A stretch of 64,000 bases of DNA. Origin: Halomonas icarae. GTDB lineage: Bacteria; Pseudomonadota; Gammaproteobacteria; Pseudomonadales; Halomonadaceae. The DNA lies in the NCBI RefSeq assembly GCF_009901955.1, contig NZ_WUTS01000001.1, positions 1,806,817 through 1,870,816 on the forward strand, given 5' to 3'. Positions 8,345-18,274 of this stretch are shown one piece after another. How positions within the stretch are numbered: position 1 is the first letter of the stretch; each line of letters begins with the position of its first letter. Under the pieces are notes generated by a model, which was not told the DNA's origin, made no database searches, and worked only from the letters and a program-made list of their open reading frames with translations. The translations under genes were made by a program, and so were the position numbers.

Positions 8345-10603
8345 TCAATCCCGCGGCGGCATCAGGTGGGCGAGCTCCCATTCGCCAATGCGCTGATTGA
8401 GATGGCGGCGCACCTCGTCGGGGCTATCGAGGCGCAGGGTCTGGTCGACCAGTTCCTGGGCATCTTTCAGCGGCACCCGACGAATGGCGGCGCGTACTCG
8501 CGGCAGGCTGGGGGCGTTCATGGAGAGCGCGCCGAAGCCCATGCCCATCAGCAGCAGCGCACCTGCCGGGTCACCGGCCAGTTCGCCGCACACCGAGATG
8601 GGCATCTCGAGACGGCGCGATTCGCTGGCCAGCAGGGCCAGGGCGGAGAGCACCGCGGGGTGGCAGGCGTCGTAGAGGTCGGCGACCCGCGGATTGTTGC
8701 GATCCACTGCCAGCAGATACTGGGTCAGGTCGTTGCTGCCGACCGAGAAGAAGTCGACCCGCGCGGCCAGGGCGTCGAGCTGATAGAGGGTCGCCGGCAC
8801 CTCGATCATCACTCCCACTCGGGGCTTGGGCACCACCACGCCCTCCTCGCCCAGCTCGACGATGGCACGCTCGAGCAGGCGCTGGGCGGTGTCGACCTCG
8901 TCGACATTGGTGATCATGGGCAGCAGCACCTGCAGATTGTCCAACCCCTGGGAGGCGCGCAACATCGCACGCAGCTGGACCATCAAGACCTCGGGATGGT
9001 CGAGGGTGACACGGATCCCGCGCCAGCCGAGGAAGGGGTTGGCCTCCTCGATGGGAAAGTAGGGCAGGTCCTTGTCGCCACCGATATCCAGGGTGCGCAT
9101 GACCACCGGCAGGGGGGCAAAGCTCTCGAGCTGGTCGCGATAGAGGCGTGTCTGCTCCTGTTCGCCGGGGAAGCGCTCGGTGACCATGAAGGGCACCTCG
9201 GTGCGGTAGAGCCCTACTCCGCTGATGCGCGGCTTGAGCGACGCCACCGCGTCCACCGCCAGGCCGGTGTTGACCATCAGCGGCATGGTGTGGCCGTCGG
9301 GGGTGCAGCTGGGCAGGTGCTGCTCGTGCTCGAGCACCTCGGCCAGCGCCGCCTCCTCACTGATCATGCCCTCATAGTGGGTCAGAAGATCGGCACCGGG
9401 GCGCATGTAGAGTCGTCCTCGATGGCCATCGAGGATCAGCCGCTCGCCGGAAAGTCGCGGCAGTGGCAGATCGACCATGCCCAGCACCGTGGGAATCCCC
9501 ATCGCGCGCGCCAGGATCGCCACATGGGAGGTGCTCGAGCCACGCACCGAGACCAGGCCGACGAGCTTGTCACGCGGCACCTCGCCGAGCAGCGCCACGC
9601 TCAGTTCATCTCCCACCAGGATGGTGCGCTCGGGATAGACACTGGGGGTCTGGGGACTCTCCTCCTGCAGATGGGCCAGCACCCGACGCCCCAGGTCACG
9701 CACATCCGCTGCGCGCTCGCGCAGATAGTCGTCATCGACCCGCTCCAGATACTGGACGTGTCGCTTGACCACATCGGCCAGGGCACCCGGGGCCCACTGC
9801 CCCTCGCGGATGCGCTTCTCTACCTCCTGGGAGAGCGCGGCCTCGCTGAGCATCTGCTGATAGACCTCGAACAGTGCCAGCTCCTGGGCCGAGATGCGGC
9901 TGGCCAGGCGCGCCCCCGCGGCGCGAATCTCCTCACGCACGCCTCCGATCGCCTCCTTGAGGCGGGTAATCTCGTACTCGACATCGGTCGGTATCAGGTC
10001 GGGCACGCTGTCGAGGTCGGCGGGTGCCGCGATCACCACCGCCTCGCCGATCGCCATGCCCGGCGAGGCGGCCACGCCCTTGAATTGCACCTGCCCCTGC
10101 CGGCCGGGCCGGGTCAGATTGCCGGTGACCAGCGCGTGGGCCAGCACGCCACCCAGCTGGGCGGCCATGGTGACCAGGAACGCCTCGTCCTCCTCACCGT
10201 AGCGCCGCTTCTCGGCCTGCTGCACCACCAGCACGCCGAGCATGCGCCGCTGGTGAATGATGGGCACACCGAGAAAGCTCGAGTAACGCTCCTCGCCGGT
10301 GGATTCGAAGTAGCGAAACTGTGGATGCGCCTGGGCATCCTCGAGGTTGAGCGGCTCTTCCCGCATGGCGACCAGGCCCACCAGGCCCTCGCCGACGGGC
10401 AGACTCACCCGCCCGACCGCCTGGCTGCGCAGCCCGATGGTCTCCATGAGCACCAGGCTATCCACCTCCTCATCGAAGAGATAGAAGGAGCAAACATCGG
10501 TCTGCATCGCCTTGCGAATGCGCCGCACCATGGTAGAGAGCGCCGCATCCAGGCTGCGGGCCCCGTTGACTTCCTGGATGATGCGGCGCAAGACCTCGAG
10601 CAT
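8345..10603 (-). CDS. ptsP: PTS-Ntr enzyme I (PEP-protein phosphotransferase)
   Basis: PtsP takes phosphate from PEP and passes it to NPr, then EIIA-Ntr, in the nitrogen-related PTS that regulates potassium handling, polymer storage and stress. The 752-residue protein has an N-terminal GAF domain (about 15-160), the N-terminal PEP-utiliser domain, the phospho-accepting His360 in SSTSHVAILARAMGIPTVLG, and the C-terminal PEP-binding barrel (RTLDIGGDKDLPYF; SVCGELAGDP). The GAF domain separates it from sugar-PTS enzyme I. rppH follows upstream by 86 bases, the same order as in pseudomonads and E. coli. Confidence 0.96.
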   Translation of the reverse strand: MLEVLRRIIQEVNGARSLDAALSTMVRRIRKAMQTDVCSFYLFDEEVDSLVLMETIGLRSQAVGRVSLPVGEGLVGLVAMREEPLNLEDAQAHPQFRYFESTGEERYSSFLGVPIIHQRRMLGVLVVQQAEKRRYGEEDEAFLVTMAAQLGGVLAHALVTGNLTRPGRQGQVQFKGVAASPGMAIGEAVVIAAPADLDSVPDLIPTDVEYEITRLKEAIGGVREEIRAAGARLASRISAQELALFEVYQQMLSEAALSQEVEKRIREGQWAPGALADVVKRHVQYLERVDDDYLRERAADVRDLGRRVLAHLQEESPQTPSVYPERTILVGDELSVALLGEVPRDKLVGLVSVRGSSTSHVAILARAMGIPTVLGMVDLPLPRLSGERLILDGHRGRLYMRPGADLLTHYEGMISEEAALAEVLEHEQHLPSCTPDGHTMPLMVNTGLAVDAVASLKPRISGVGLYRTEVPFMVTERFPGEQEQTRLYRDQLESFAPLPVVMRTLDIGGDKDLPYFPIEEANPFLGWRGIRVTLDHPEVLMVQLRAMLRASQGLDNLQVLLPMITNVDEVDTAQRLLERAIVELGEEGVVVPKPRVGVMIEVPATLYQLDALAARVDFFSVGSNDLTQYLLAVDRNNPRVADLYDACHPAVLSALALLASESRRLEMPISVCGELAGDPAGALLLMGMGFGALSMNAPSLPRVRAAIRRVPLKDAQELVDQTLRLDSPDEVRRHLNQRIGEWELAHLMPPRD

Positions 10604-10689
10604 GTCGAGTGGGTACCCCTGTTGTCGGTTAGCGCTGTCGTATCGCGCTGTTATCGTGTGTTGCGGTCGGGGCTCAGCCCTCCAGGTGG

Positions 10690-11181
10690 CTAACCATGGC
10701 CCAACGCCAGGCGCTGGGCCCGTGGCGAGAGCTCCTTCAAGGCGCGGCGGTACACCTCACGCTTGAAGGGCACCACCTGGGCCAGCGGGTGCCAGTAGCT
10801 GACCCAGCGCCAACCGTCGAACTCCGGCTTCTCGGAGAGATCCATGCAGATCTGGCTCTCCTGACAGCGAATCCGGAGCAGGAACCACTTCTGTTTCTGG
10901 CCGATACAGACCGGCCGGGAATGCGTGCGAATCATGCGTCGCGGCAGGCGATAGCGCAGCCAACCCCGGGTGCAGGCAAGGATCTCGACGTCTTCGGCCG
11001 TCAGGCCGATCTCCTCATGGAGCTCTCGAAATAGCGCCTGTTTGGGTGTCTCGTCAGCCTTGATGCCTCCCTGGGGAAACTGCCACGCATTCTGCCCTAC
11101 ACGACGCGCCCAAAGCAGCTGCCCCTGGTCGTTGGCGATGATGATGCCAACGTTGGGGCGAAAGCCGTCAGCGTCGATCAC
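10690..11181 (-). CDS. rppH: RNA pyrophosphohydrolase
   Basis: RppH removes pyrophosphate from the 5' end of mRNAs and so starts RNase E-dependent decay. The protein of about 163 residues carries a perfect Nudix box ([20 protein letters not shown]), the RppH-specific WQFPQGG and the GQKQKWFLL segment. The frame is open to 11244 with an ATG there, but the family N-terminus (M-I-D-x-D-G-[FY]-R-P-N-V-G) starts at the GTG at 11181. That codon has AAGGTGAA upstream, so I choose it. It is probably cotranscribed with ptsP. Confidence 0.94.
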   Translation of the reverse strand: MIDADGFRPNVGIIIANDQGQLLWARRVGQNAWQFPQGGIKADETPKQALFRELHEEIGLTAEDVEILACTRGWLRYRLPRRMIRTHSRPVCIGQKQKWFLLRIRCQESQICMDLSEKPEFDGWRWVSYWHPLAQVVPFKREVYRRALKELSPRAQRLALGHG

Positions 11182-11335
11182 GGACTTCACCTTGTTGAAA
11201 CCAGTATTGCAGCCATTCTTCCACAAGGCCGTGAAGCGCATCAATACGCCTTGTGCCGCAAGATGCAGCGGAACACGGCATCTGCCATAATCGCCGGCTT
11301 TGCTTCCATCCCGTCAGCAACCCTGGAGAGTCTCT

Positions 11336-11992
11336 GTGAGTCTGGCCATCTTCGACCTGGACAACACGCTGCTGTCGATCGACAGCGACCATGCCTGGGG
11401 CGAGTTCCTGCTCGAGCAGGGCGCCGTCGACCCTGTGGCCTACCGTGAGGCCAACGACCGCTTCCTGGCCGATTACGAGGCCGGCAATCTGGACATGCAG
11501 GCGTTTCTCGAGGTGGCGCTCAGGCCCCTGGCCGAGAACAGCCCGGAGCAGCTCGCCGCCTGGCACCAACAGTTCATGGTCAGCAAGATTGAGCCGAATA
11601 TCCTGCCCAAGGGGGAGGAGTTGCTGGCCCGCCACCGCTCACGGGGCGATACCCTGCTGATCATCACCGCCACCAACCGCTTTATCACCGGCCCCATCGC
11701 CGAGCGTCTGGGGGTCGATGACCTGATCGCGGTGGAGCCCGAGATCATCGACGGCCACTACACCGGCAGGGTGAGCGGCACGCCCAGCTATCGCGAGGGC
11801 AAGGTGAAGCGCCTGGATGAGTGGCTGAGCGACAAGGACCTGACCCTCGACGAGGCCTGGTTCTACAGCGACTCTCACAATGATCTGCCGCTGCTGGAGG
11901 TGGTGGAGTACCCGGTGGCCGTCGACCCCGACGACACCCTGCGCGAGGCCGCCGAGGCCCGTGGCTGGCGGATCATGAGCCTGCGCGATTGA
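11336..11992 (+). CDS. HAD-superfamily phosphatase (SerB-like, subfamily IB)
   Basis: This protein of about 218 residues is divergent from rppH. HAD motif I is FDLDNTLLSIDSD (nucleophile Asp and the +2 Asp), motif II is ITATNR, a Lys follows in YREGKVKRL, and motif IV is YSDSHNDLPLL. These define a type IB phosphatase like SerB or histidinol-phosphate phosphatases. The substrate is uncertain. A GTG start at 11336 is preferred because GGAGAG lies six bases upstream and the family N-terminus begins there. The longer frame from 11300 has no ribosome site. Confidence 0.88.
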   Translation: MSLAIFDLDNTLLSIDSDHAWGEFLLEQGAVDPVAYREANDRFLADYEAGNLDMQAFLEVALRPLAENSPEQLAAWHQQFMVSKIEPNILPKGEELLARHRSRGDTLLIITATNRFITGPIAERLGVDDLIAVEPEIIDGHYTGRVSGTPSYREGKVKRLDEWLSDKDLTLDEAWFYSDSHNDLPLLEVVEYPVAVDPDDTLREAAEARGWRIMSLRD

Positions 11993-12033
11993 TCCGGCTG
12001 CGCCGGATCAGACGTAGAGATCAGAAAAACACG

Positions 12034-12068
12034 AAGCCCCGCCAGGAAAAGAACCTGGCGGGGCTTTT
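12034..12068. terminator. Bidirectional terminator between the HAD gene and mdh
   Basis: A perfect 13-bp stem, AAGCCCCGCCAGG (12034-12046) and CCTGGCGGGGCTT (12054-12066), ends in TTTT on the plus strand. On the minus strand it is followed by CGTGTTTTT. It serves both convergent genes. Confidence 0.92.
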
Positions 12069-12090
12069 CGCGCGATAAATTGCGCACCTG
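12069..12090 (-). repeat. Diverged REP-like repeat
   Basis: The sequence GCGCGATAAATTGCGCACCTGC is a degraded copy of the family, directly after the terminator and before the mdh stop. Confidence 0.6.
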
Positions 12091-12120
12091 CGGCTTACCG
12101 CGTAAGGCGTATGGCTGGAT

Positions 12121-13095
12121 TTAGCCCAGCAGGTGCTCCACGGCGGCACGCTCTTCACGCAGCTCCTGCTCGGTGGCGTTCATGCGCTCGCGGCTGAACT
12201 CACCGATCTCCAGGCCCTGCACGATCTCGTACTGACCGTTCTTGCACACCACCGGGTAGGAGTACATGATGCCCGGCTCGACACCGTAGCTGCCGTCGGC
12301 GGGGATACCCATGCTGACGATACCGTCGCTGCCCAGCGCCCAGTCACGCATGTGGTCGATGGCCGCCGAGGCTGCGGAGGCCGCGGAGGAGGCACCACGG
12401 GCCTTGATGATGGCGGCGCCGCGCTGCTGCACGGTGGGGATGAAGTCGTTCTCGTACCACGCCTGATCGACCAGCTCCAGGGCCGCCTTGCCGTCCACCT
12501 TGCAGTGGGCCAGGTCCGGGTACTGGGTGGCGCTGTGGTTGCCCCACACGATCATCGACTCCACGTCGGTGACATGCTTGCCGACCTTCTGGGCCAGCTG
12601 GGTCTTGGCGCGGTTGTGGTCCAGACGCATCATCGCGGTGAACTGACCCGGGTTCAGGTCCGGCGCGTTGCAGGAGGCGATCAGCGCGTTGGTGTTGGCC
12701 GGGTTGCCCACCACCAGCACCCGCACATCACGGCTGGCATTATCGTTCAGGGCCTTGCCCTGCACGGAGAAGATCGCGGCGTTGGCTTCCAGCAGGTCCT
12801 TGCGCTCCATGCCCGGACCACGCGGACGCGCTCCCACCAGCAGGGCGAAATCGGCGTCCTTGAAGGCAACATTGGGGTCGTCGGTGGCGACGATCTCCTG
12901 CACCAGCGGGAAGGCACAGTCGTTGAGCTCCATGACCACGCCGTTCAGGGCGTCCATGGCCGGGGTGATCTCGAGCAGCTGCAGGATGACCGGCTGGTCC
13001 TTGCCCAGCATGTCGCCGGAGGCGATGCGGAAGGCCAGGGAGTAGCTGATCTGGCCGGCGGCGCCGGTAATGGCAATGCGAACGGGTTCTTTCAT
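12121..13095 (-). CDS. mdh: Malate dehydrogenase (cytosolic, NAD type)
   Basis: Mdh interconverts malate and oxaloacetate in the TCA cycle. The protein of about 324 residues begins [20 protein letters not shown] (Rossmann glycines). It has substrate Arg residues in [17 protein letters not shown], the NAD-binding [12 protein letters not shown], the LDHNRAK segment and catalytic His in [12 protein letters not shown]. This is the type-2 MDH found in Pseudomonas relatives and plants rather than the E. coli type. The frame is open to 13305, but AAGGAG upstream of the ATG at 13095 and family alignment fix the start. Confidence 0.96.
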   Translation of the reverse strand: MKEPVRIAITGAAGQISYSLAFRIASGDMLGKDQPVILQLLEITPAMDALNGVVMELNDCAFPLVQEIVATDDPNVAFKDADFALLVGARPRGPGMERKDLLEANAAIFSVQGKALNDNASRDVRVLVVGNPANTNALIASCNAPDLNPGQFTAMMRLDHNRAKTQLAQKVGKHVTDVESMIVWGNHSATQYPDLAHCKVDGKAALELVDQAWYENDFIPTVQQRGAAIIKARGASSAASAASAAIDHMRDWALGSDGIVSMGIPADGSYGVEPGIMYSYPVVCKNGQYEIVQGLEIGEFSRERMNATEQELREERAAVEHLLG

Positions 13096-13326
13096 GGTGG
13101 CTCCTTGGGTTGTCAACGCGCGGGTTGTCGCCGTGAGGACGAGCCGGGCGGGCAACGAGCCCGCTCTGGCCTGAAAACAAACCGCCAAGATGGTATGCCT
13201 GCAGTGCACAAAACTCAATGCACCAAAGGTGAGGAGTGAGCAAGCAGTGTGCGACAAACGAGTGTATGAGAATAGCTCCCGGGAATAGTATGCTGGCGGC
13301 TTCATGCTCGTTGATGGACCACCCGC

Positions 13327-14457
13327 ATGCCCCGCGACCGCCTTCCGCCACTCCCCGCCCTGCTCGCCATCGGACTGGTCATCCTGCTGCTAGCCTGGTT
13401 GCTGCTGGGTGACATTCAGGGCTTTCGTGATGCGCCGCCGGAGCCCCCTTCGGCCGCCGAGGCAGACGCCGAGCCGCCCCGGGTGGAGGTGGCGCTCCGT
13501 GAGGCCGAGACCCATGCCCCCACCCTGGTGCTGCAGGGCGAGCTGGAGGCGCACCGCACGCTGGAGCTGCGCGCGCGCCACACCGGGCGCGTGGCCGCCT
13601 TGCCGGTGGCGGAGGTCAGTTCGGTCGAGGCAGGAGAGCTGCTGCTCGAACAGGCCCAGGAGGAACTGCCCGCGCGGCTGGCCCAGGCCGAGGATGCCCT
13701 GACGCTGGCGCGGGCCGAACTGGCCGGCGCCGACTCCCTGCGCCAGCGCGGGTTGATCTCGCGCACCGACTACCTGCGCCTGAAGGCCAATGTCAGCGCT
13801 GCCGCCGCGGAGCTGGCCGTCCTGCGACGCCAGCGCGACGACACCCGCCTCACCGCGCCCTTCTCCGGCACCCTGGACCGGCTCGATGTTGAGCCCGGCG
13901 AGTTGCTGCAAGCGGGCGAGCACTGGGGGCGACTGGTAGACGACTCGCGGCTCACCGCGGTGGCGTCGGCGCCGCAGCAGGACGCCCTGGCCCTCGAGGC
14001 GGGCCAGCCCGCCGAGCTGCGGCTGCTGGATGGCTCGCGGTTGAGTGGGGAGGTGAGCATGGTAGCCCGCCGCGCCGATGAGGCCACACGCAGCTTCCGG
14101 GTCGAGGTCAACGCCGACAATCCCGAGGGACGCCGCCTGGCCGGCGCCAGCGCCACCCTGGCGATCACCCTGCCCGAGCGTCGCGTGCATCGCCTCTCGC
14201 CGGCCCTGCTGGCGCTCAATCCCGACGGGGAGTTGGCCGTCAAGCACCTCGACGCCGATGATCGGGTGGTGCAGACCCCGGTCACGCTGGTGGACGCCGA
14301 TCTCGAGAGCGCCCGGGTGGCCGGGCTGCCCGATACCGTTCGGCTGATCACCCTGGGGGCCGGCATGGTGGAGGTCGGCGAGCCCGTCACCCCGGTCACG
14401 CCCGATGCCTCTGAGGGTAACGGCGAAAAGCCCACCAGCGGCACAAGGAATCGCTAA
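13327..14457 (+). CDS. RND efflux periplasmic adaptor (membrane fusion protein)
   Basis: This 376-residue AcrA/HlyD-type adaptor links an inner-membrane RND pump to an outer-membrane channel. An N-terminal membrane anchor (about 11-29) precedes an acidic Pro-rich stretch. Then come the split barrel-sandwich ([21 protein letters not shown] and [20 protein letters not shown]), a short helical hairpin and a beta-barrel. It is divergent from mdh and followed after one base by the pump gene. No outer-membrane channel gene is nearby, so the pump probably shares a TolC-like partner. Confidence 0.9.
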   Translation: MPRDRLPPLPALLAIGLVILLLAWLLLGDIQGFRDAPPEPPSAAEADAEPPRVEVALREAETHAPTLVLQGELEAHRTLELRARHTGRVAALPVAEVSSVEAGELLLEQAQEELPARLAQAEDALTLARAELAGADSLRQRGLISRTDYLRLKANVSAAAAELAVLRRQRDDTRLTAPFSGTLDRLDVEPGELLQAGEHWGRLVDDSRLTAVASAPQQDALALEAGQPAELRLLDGSRLSGEVSMVARRADEATRSFRVEVNADNPEGRRLAGASATLAITLPERRVHRLSPALLALNPDGELAVKHLDADDRVVQTPVTLVDADLESARVAGLPDTVRLITLGAGMVEVGEPVTPVTPDASEGNGEKPTSGTRNR

Positions 14458-14458
14458 G

Positions 14459-17400
14459 ATGCGCCAGCTGATCGCGGCCGCTCAAGCACGTGCCCGCACG
14501 ACCCTGATGCTGTTGAGCGTCCTGCTGCTGGCGGGCCTGGCCGCCTGGCAGGCGATCCCCAAGGAGGCCAACCCCGACGTCGCCATCCCGATCATCTATG
14601 TCGCCATGAGCCTGGAAGGGGTCAGCCCCGAGGATGGCGAGCGGCTGCTGGTGCGCCCCATGGAGCAGGAGCTGCGCAGCATCGAGGGACTACGCAAGAT
14701 GACCTCCCAGTCCAGCGAGGGCCATGCCTCGGTGACCCTGGAGTTCGACGCCGGCTTCGATGCCGACCAGGCCCTCACCGATGTGCGCGAAAAGGTCGAT
14801 ATTGCCAAGGCGGAGCTGCCCTCAGAGGCGGACGAGCCCCGCGTCGTGGAGGTCAATGTCAGCCAGTTCCCGGTACTCTCCATCGGCATCTCGGGATCCG
14901 TAGCCGAGACTGAGCGCGTGGCCATCGCCCGACGCATCCAGGAGGAGATCGAGGGCATCGCCGAGGTGCTGGAGGTGGATATCGGCGGCGACCGCGAGGA
15001 GCTGCTCGAGATCGTGGTCGATCCCCTGGTGCTGGAGAGCTATGGCGTCGACTTTGCCACGCTGTTCAATCTGGTCAGCCGCAACAATCGCCTGGTGGCC
15101 GCCGGTAGCCTGGACACCGGCGCCGGCCGGCTGGGCATCAAGGTGCCCGGGGTGATCGAGACCCTGGAGGATGTGATGGCCATGCCGGTGAAGGTGGATG
15201 GCGACCGGGTGGTCACCTTCGGCGACGTGGCCATCATCCGCCCCACCTTCAAGGACCCCGAGGGCTATGCCCGCATCGATGGTCAACCGGCGCTGGTGCT
15301 CGAGATCTCCAAGCGCGCCGGCGCCAATATCATCGCCACCGTGGAGCAGGTACAGGCCCTGTTCGCCCAGGCCGAGGGGCTGATCCCCGAGGGCCTCGAG
15401 ATCACCACCATCACCGACCAGTCCGAGTTCGTCGAGGACATGCTCTCGGAGCTGCTCAACAATGTGGTCACCGCCGTGGTGCTGGTGCTGATCGTGATCC
15501 TGGCCGCCATGGGGGCGCGCAGCGCCATGCTGGTGGGCCTGACGATTCCCGGCGCCTTCCTCAGCGGTATCCTGATGATCTGGGCGGTGGGCTACACCCT
15601 CAATATCGTGGTGCTGTTCGCGCTGATCCTGGTGGCCGGCATGCTGGTCGATGGTGCCATCGTCGTGAGCGAGCTGGCGGACCGGCATTTGCACCAGGGC
15701 ATGGCGCCCCGCCAGGCCTGGCTGGAGGCGGCGAGTCGCATGAGCTGGCCGGTGATCGCCTCCACCGCCACCACCCTGGCGGTCTTCATGCCCCTCCTGT
15801 TCTGGCCGGGCCTCGTCGGCGAGTTCATGAAGTATCTGCCGGCCACGGTGATTCTGTGCCTGCTCGCCTCCCTGGCCATGGCCCTGGTGTTTCTGCCAAC
15901 GCTGGGCGGCGTGTTCGGCGCCCGCCAGGCCTCGTCTCATGCCGCACCGCTTGGAGCCACCGCCGGCGGCCGCCTCTACCGCAGTGCCCTGTCGCGGCTG
16001 CTCGCCCACCCGGCACTGACCCTGCTGTTCACGCTGCTGTTGATGGCGCTGATCTATACCGCCTATGCACGCTTCAATCATGGCGTGGAGTTCTTTCCCA
16101 GCGTGGAACCCGACTCCGCCCAGGTGGTGGTGCGCACCCGCGGCGACTTTTCCATCGAGGAGAAGGACGCCATGGTGCGGCGGGTAGAGGCCCGGCTGGC
16201 CGGCATGAGCGAGGTCGAGGCGCTCTATGCGCGCTCCTTCGCCAACCCCGGCACGCAGCTCGGCGCCGACGTCATCGGCATGCTGCAGTTCCAGCTGATC
16301 GACTGGCACCGCCGCCGCCCGCTGACCGAGATCTTCGCCGAGATGCGTGAGCGCACCGCCGGCCTGCCCGGCCTGGCACTGGAGTTCCGCGAACAGCAGA
16401 TGGGCCCCGGCGAGGGCAAGCCGATCGTGCTGGAAATCAGCGGCCAGACGCCGAAGCTGGCCGACCAGGCGGTGGAGCGGCTACGCCAGCTGATGAACGA
16501 GCTGGGGGGCTTTCGCGATATCGAGGATAATCGCAGCCTGCCCGGAGTGGAGTGGCGGGTCATGGTCGACCGCGAGGCGGCGGCACGCTTCGGTACCGAC
16601 GTCAGCAGCGTGGGCAGCGCGGTGCAGCTGCTGACCACCGGCGTTCAGGTCGCCAGCTACCGCCCCGAGGGGGTCGACGACGAGGTCGATATCCGGATCC
16701 GGTTGCCGGAAGGCGACCGCACCCTCGACCAGCTGAGCCGGCTGAGCCTGAATACCTCCCGGGGCCAGGTGCCACTGTCGCACTTCGTTTCGGTGGAGCC
16801 GGCACCCAAGGTGGGCACCCTGCACCGCATCGATGGGCGTCGCGCCATTACTCTCGAGGCCGATGTGACGCCCGATGCCGGCGCCGACGAGCGCCTGGGC
16901 GCCCTGCTCGAGGCCGCGGGTGAGCCGCCCGAGGGGGTGCAGGTGAATGTTGCCGGAGAGAAGGAGGATCAGCAGGAGGCCAGCCGCTTCCTGGCGGGCG
17001 CCTTCATGGTCGCCATCGGGCTGATGGCGCTGATCCTGGTGACCCAGTTCAACAGTTTCTATCAGGCGGGACTGGTGCTTTCGGCGATCATCTTCTCCAC
17101 CGCAGGCGTGCTGCTGGGGCTGCTGGCCAACGCCCAGCCCTTTGGCATCGTGATGGTGGGGATGGGCATCATTGCCCTGGCGGGGATCGTGGTGAACAAC
17201 AATATCGTGCTGATCGACACCTACAACCAGCTGCGCGACGAGGGGCTGGCGCCCTTCGATGCCGCCCTGGAGGCGGGTAGCTTGCGCCTGCGACCGGTAC
17301 TGCTGACCGCGGTCACCACGGTGCTGGGCCTTCTGCCCATGGTACTGGGGATCAACGTCGACCTGTTCGCCCCCAGCCTGGGGATCGGCGCCCCCTCCAC

Positions 17401-17536
17401 CCAGTGGTGGACCCAGCTCTCCAGCGCCATCGCCGGCGGACTGACCTTCGCCACCGGGCTGACGCTGCTGCTGACGCCGTGCATGCTGGTGCTTGGCGGA
17501 CGCTTCGAGCACCGAACGAAAACTATCGCGCGATAA
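14459..17536 (+). CDS. RND efflux permease
   Basis: This is a proton-driven inner-membrane pump of about 1025 residues. It has the usual TM1 - periplasmic loop - TM2-6 - TM7 - loop - TM8-12 arrangement. TM4 reads ILVAGMLVDGAIVVSEL: the first proton-relay Asp is present, but the second Asp seen in AcrB-type pumps is Gly, as in several other RND subfamilies. TM10-11 has GIVVNNNIVLIDTYNQLRDEG. The start at 14459 has AAGGAA upstream and follows the adaptor stop by one base, so the unit is a tight two-gene operon. The substrate is unknown. Its TAA stop is inside a REP-like repeat shared with rsd. Confidence 0.92.
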   Translation: MRQLIAAAQARARTTLMLLSVLLLAGLAAWQAIPKEANPDVAIPIIYVAMSLEGVSPEDGERLLVRPMEQELRSIEGLRKMTSQSSEGHASVTLEFDAGFDADQALTDVREKVDIAKAELPSEADEPRVVEVNVSQFPVLSIGISGSVAETERVAIARRIQEEIEGIAEVLEVDIGGDREELLEIVVDPLVLESYGVDFATLFNLVSRNNRLVAAGSLDTGAGRLGIKVPGVIETLEDVMAMPVKVDGDRVVTFGDVAIIRPTFKDPEGYARIDGQPALVLEISKRAGANIIATVEQVQALFAQAEGLIPEGLEITTITDQSEFVEDMLSELLNNVVTAVVLVLIVILAAMGARSAMLVGLTIPGAFLSGILMIWAVGYTLNIVVLFALILVAGMLVDGAIVVSELADRHLHQGMAPRQAWLEAASRMSWPVIASTATTLAVFMPLLFWPGLVGEFMKYLPATVILCLLASLAMALVFLPTLGGVFGARQASSHAAPLGATAGGRLYRSALSRLLAHPALTLLFTLLLMALIYTAYARFNHGVEFFPSVEPDSAQVVVRTRGDFSIEEKDAMVRRVEARLAGMSEVEALYARSFANPGTQLGADVIGMLQFQLIDWHRRRPLTEIFAEMRERTAGLPGLALEFREQQMGPGEGKPIVLEISGQTPKLADQAVERLRQLMNELGGFRDIEDNRSLPGVEWRVMVDREAAARFGTDVSSVGSAVQLLTTGVQVASYRPEGVDDEVDIRIRLPEGDRTLDQLSRLSLNTSRGQVPLSHFVSVEPAPKVGTLHRIDGRRAITLEADVTPDAGADERLGALLEAAGEPPEGVQVNVAGEKEDQQEASRFLAGAFMVAIGLMALILVTQFNSFYQAGLVLSAIIFSTAGVLLGLLANAQPFGIVMVGMGIIALAGIVVNNNIVLIDTYNQLRDEGLAPFDAALEAGSLRLRPVLLTAVTTVLGLLPMVLGINVDLFAPSLGIGAPSTQWWTQLSSAIAGGLTFATGLTLLLTPCMLVLGGRFEHRTKTIAR

Positions 17537-17548
17537 ATCGCGCTCCTA
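17526..17548 (-). repeat. REP-like repeat supplying two convergent stop codons
   Basis: The sequence from 17526 contains ATCGCGCGATAAATCGCG and ends CTCCTA. The plus-strand TAA (17534-17536) ends the RND permease. The minus-strand TAG (17548-17546, from TTAGGAGCGCG) ends rsd. Confidence 0.9.
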
Positions 17549-18046
17549 AGGGCGGGAGGCGGCCTCGGCCCGGGCCGCATCCGGCGCATGGCGGGCGTGA
17601 ATCCGGCCGATCAGCTCATCCTCCAGGGCGAAGCGTTCGCTCAGGCCGTGGGCCAGGCGTTCCAGCCAGGCGGGCAGGCGCCCGAGATTCTGGCGGACAC
17701 GGCCCGGGCTGGCATATTCTGCATCGAAGTCGAGCACCAGTCCGGTGGACATCTCGAGACGTTCCAGCAGGCGATCGGCCAGGTCCAGCGCCGAGTCATC
17801 CTCGAAGGCACGGGCTTCCTCGCGCAACTGAGGGTAGATCTCGAAGTGGCCGGCGCTGATATAGTCCATCAGCAGTTCGCTGAAGACATCGATGCGCTCC
17901 TTGGTGACCGCTTCCAGCTCGGCATCACTGATCTCCTTGAGCTCGACGAAGTCGACCAGCAGCTCACGACGCTGATCCAGCCAGCGATCGATCAACTTGT
18001 GTACACCACCCCAGCGCTCAAGAGCGCTCTTGCAGTCTTCCAGCAT
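17546..18046 (-). CDS. rsd: Rsd/AlgQ-family regulator of sigma-70
   Basis: This 166-residue helical protein has the family's conserved opening, LEDCKSALERWGGVHKLIDRWL, close to Pseudomonas AlgQ. SAGHFEIYPQL and ERFALEDELI follow. Rsd binds domain 4 of the housekeeping sigma factor and favours alternative sigma factors in stationary phase. In Pseudomonas, AlgQ also affects alginate and siderophore genes. The C-terminal tail of about 15 residues is Ala/Arg-rich and ends inside a REP-like repeat, so it may be an acquired extension. Confidence 0.9.
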   Translation of the reverse strand: MLEDCKSALERWGGVHKLIDRWLDQRRELLVDFVELKEISDAELEAVTKERIDVFSELLMDYISAGHFEIYPQLREEARAFEDDSALDLADRLLERLEMSTGLVLDFDAEYASPGRVRQNLGRLPAWLERLAHGLSERFALEDELIGRIHARHAPDAARAEAASRP

Positions 18047-18274
18047 GGGGGCCTCCGTTCGTTGGGTCGAGCAAGGTACCGAGGGCGTCCAGCGCCCGGC
18101 CGGGTCAGCAACAGAGTCGCGCTACCGAGGTGGGCTGTCAATCCTGTCGGAATAAACGCGCAGGGCCCTCATCGTCAAGAGGACCATTGCGACCATATTC
18201 CATTGCCTTACGATCATGTTTCCTTGGTAGTCTATGTCGATGCCAACAACACCACGCTACTCCTGAGGTTCTTC

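Noticed and set aside
8366-10693. Very long open frame antisense to ptsP (and similar ones antisense to mdh, the RND permease, the binding protein and tex)
   Set aside because: High GC leaves opposite frames open. The minus- or plus-strand partner has full family motifs, while these have none and are His/Gln/Gly-rich as expected for shadows.
17588-18274. N-terminal extension of the Liv binding protein
   Set aside because: It lies antisense to rsd, and a normal signal peptide and ribosome site start at 18275.
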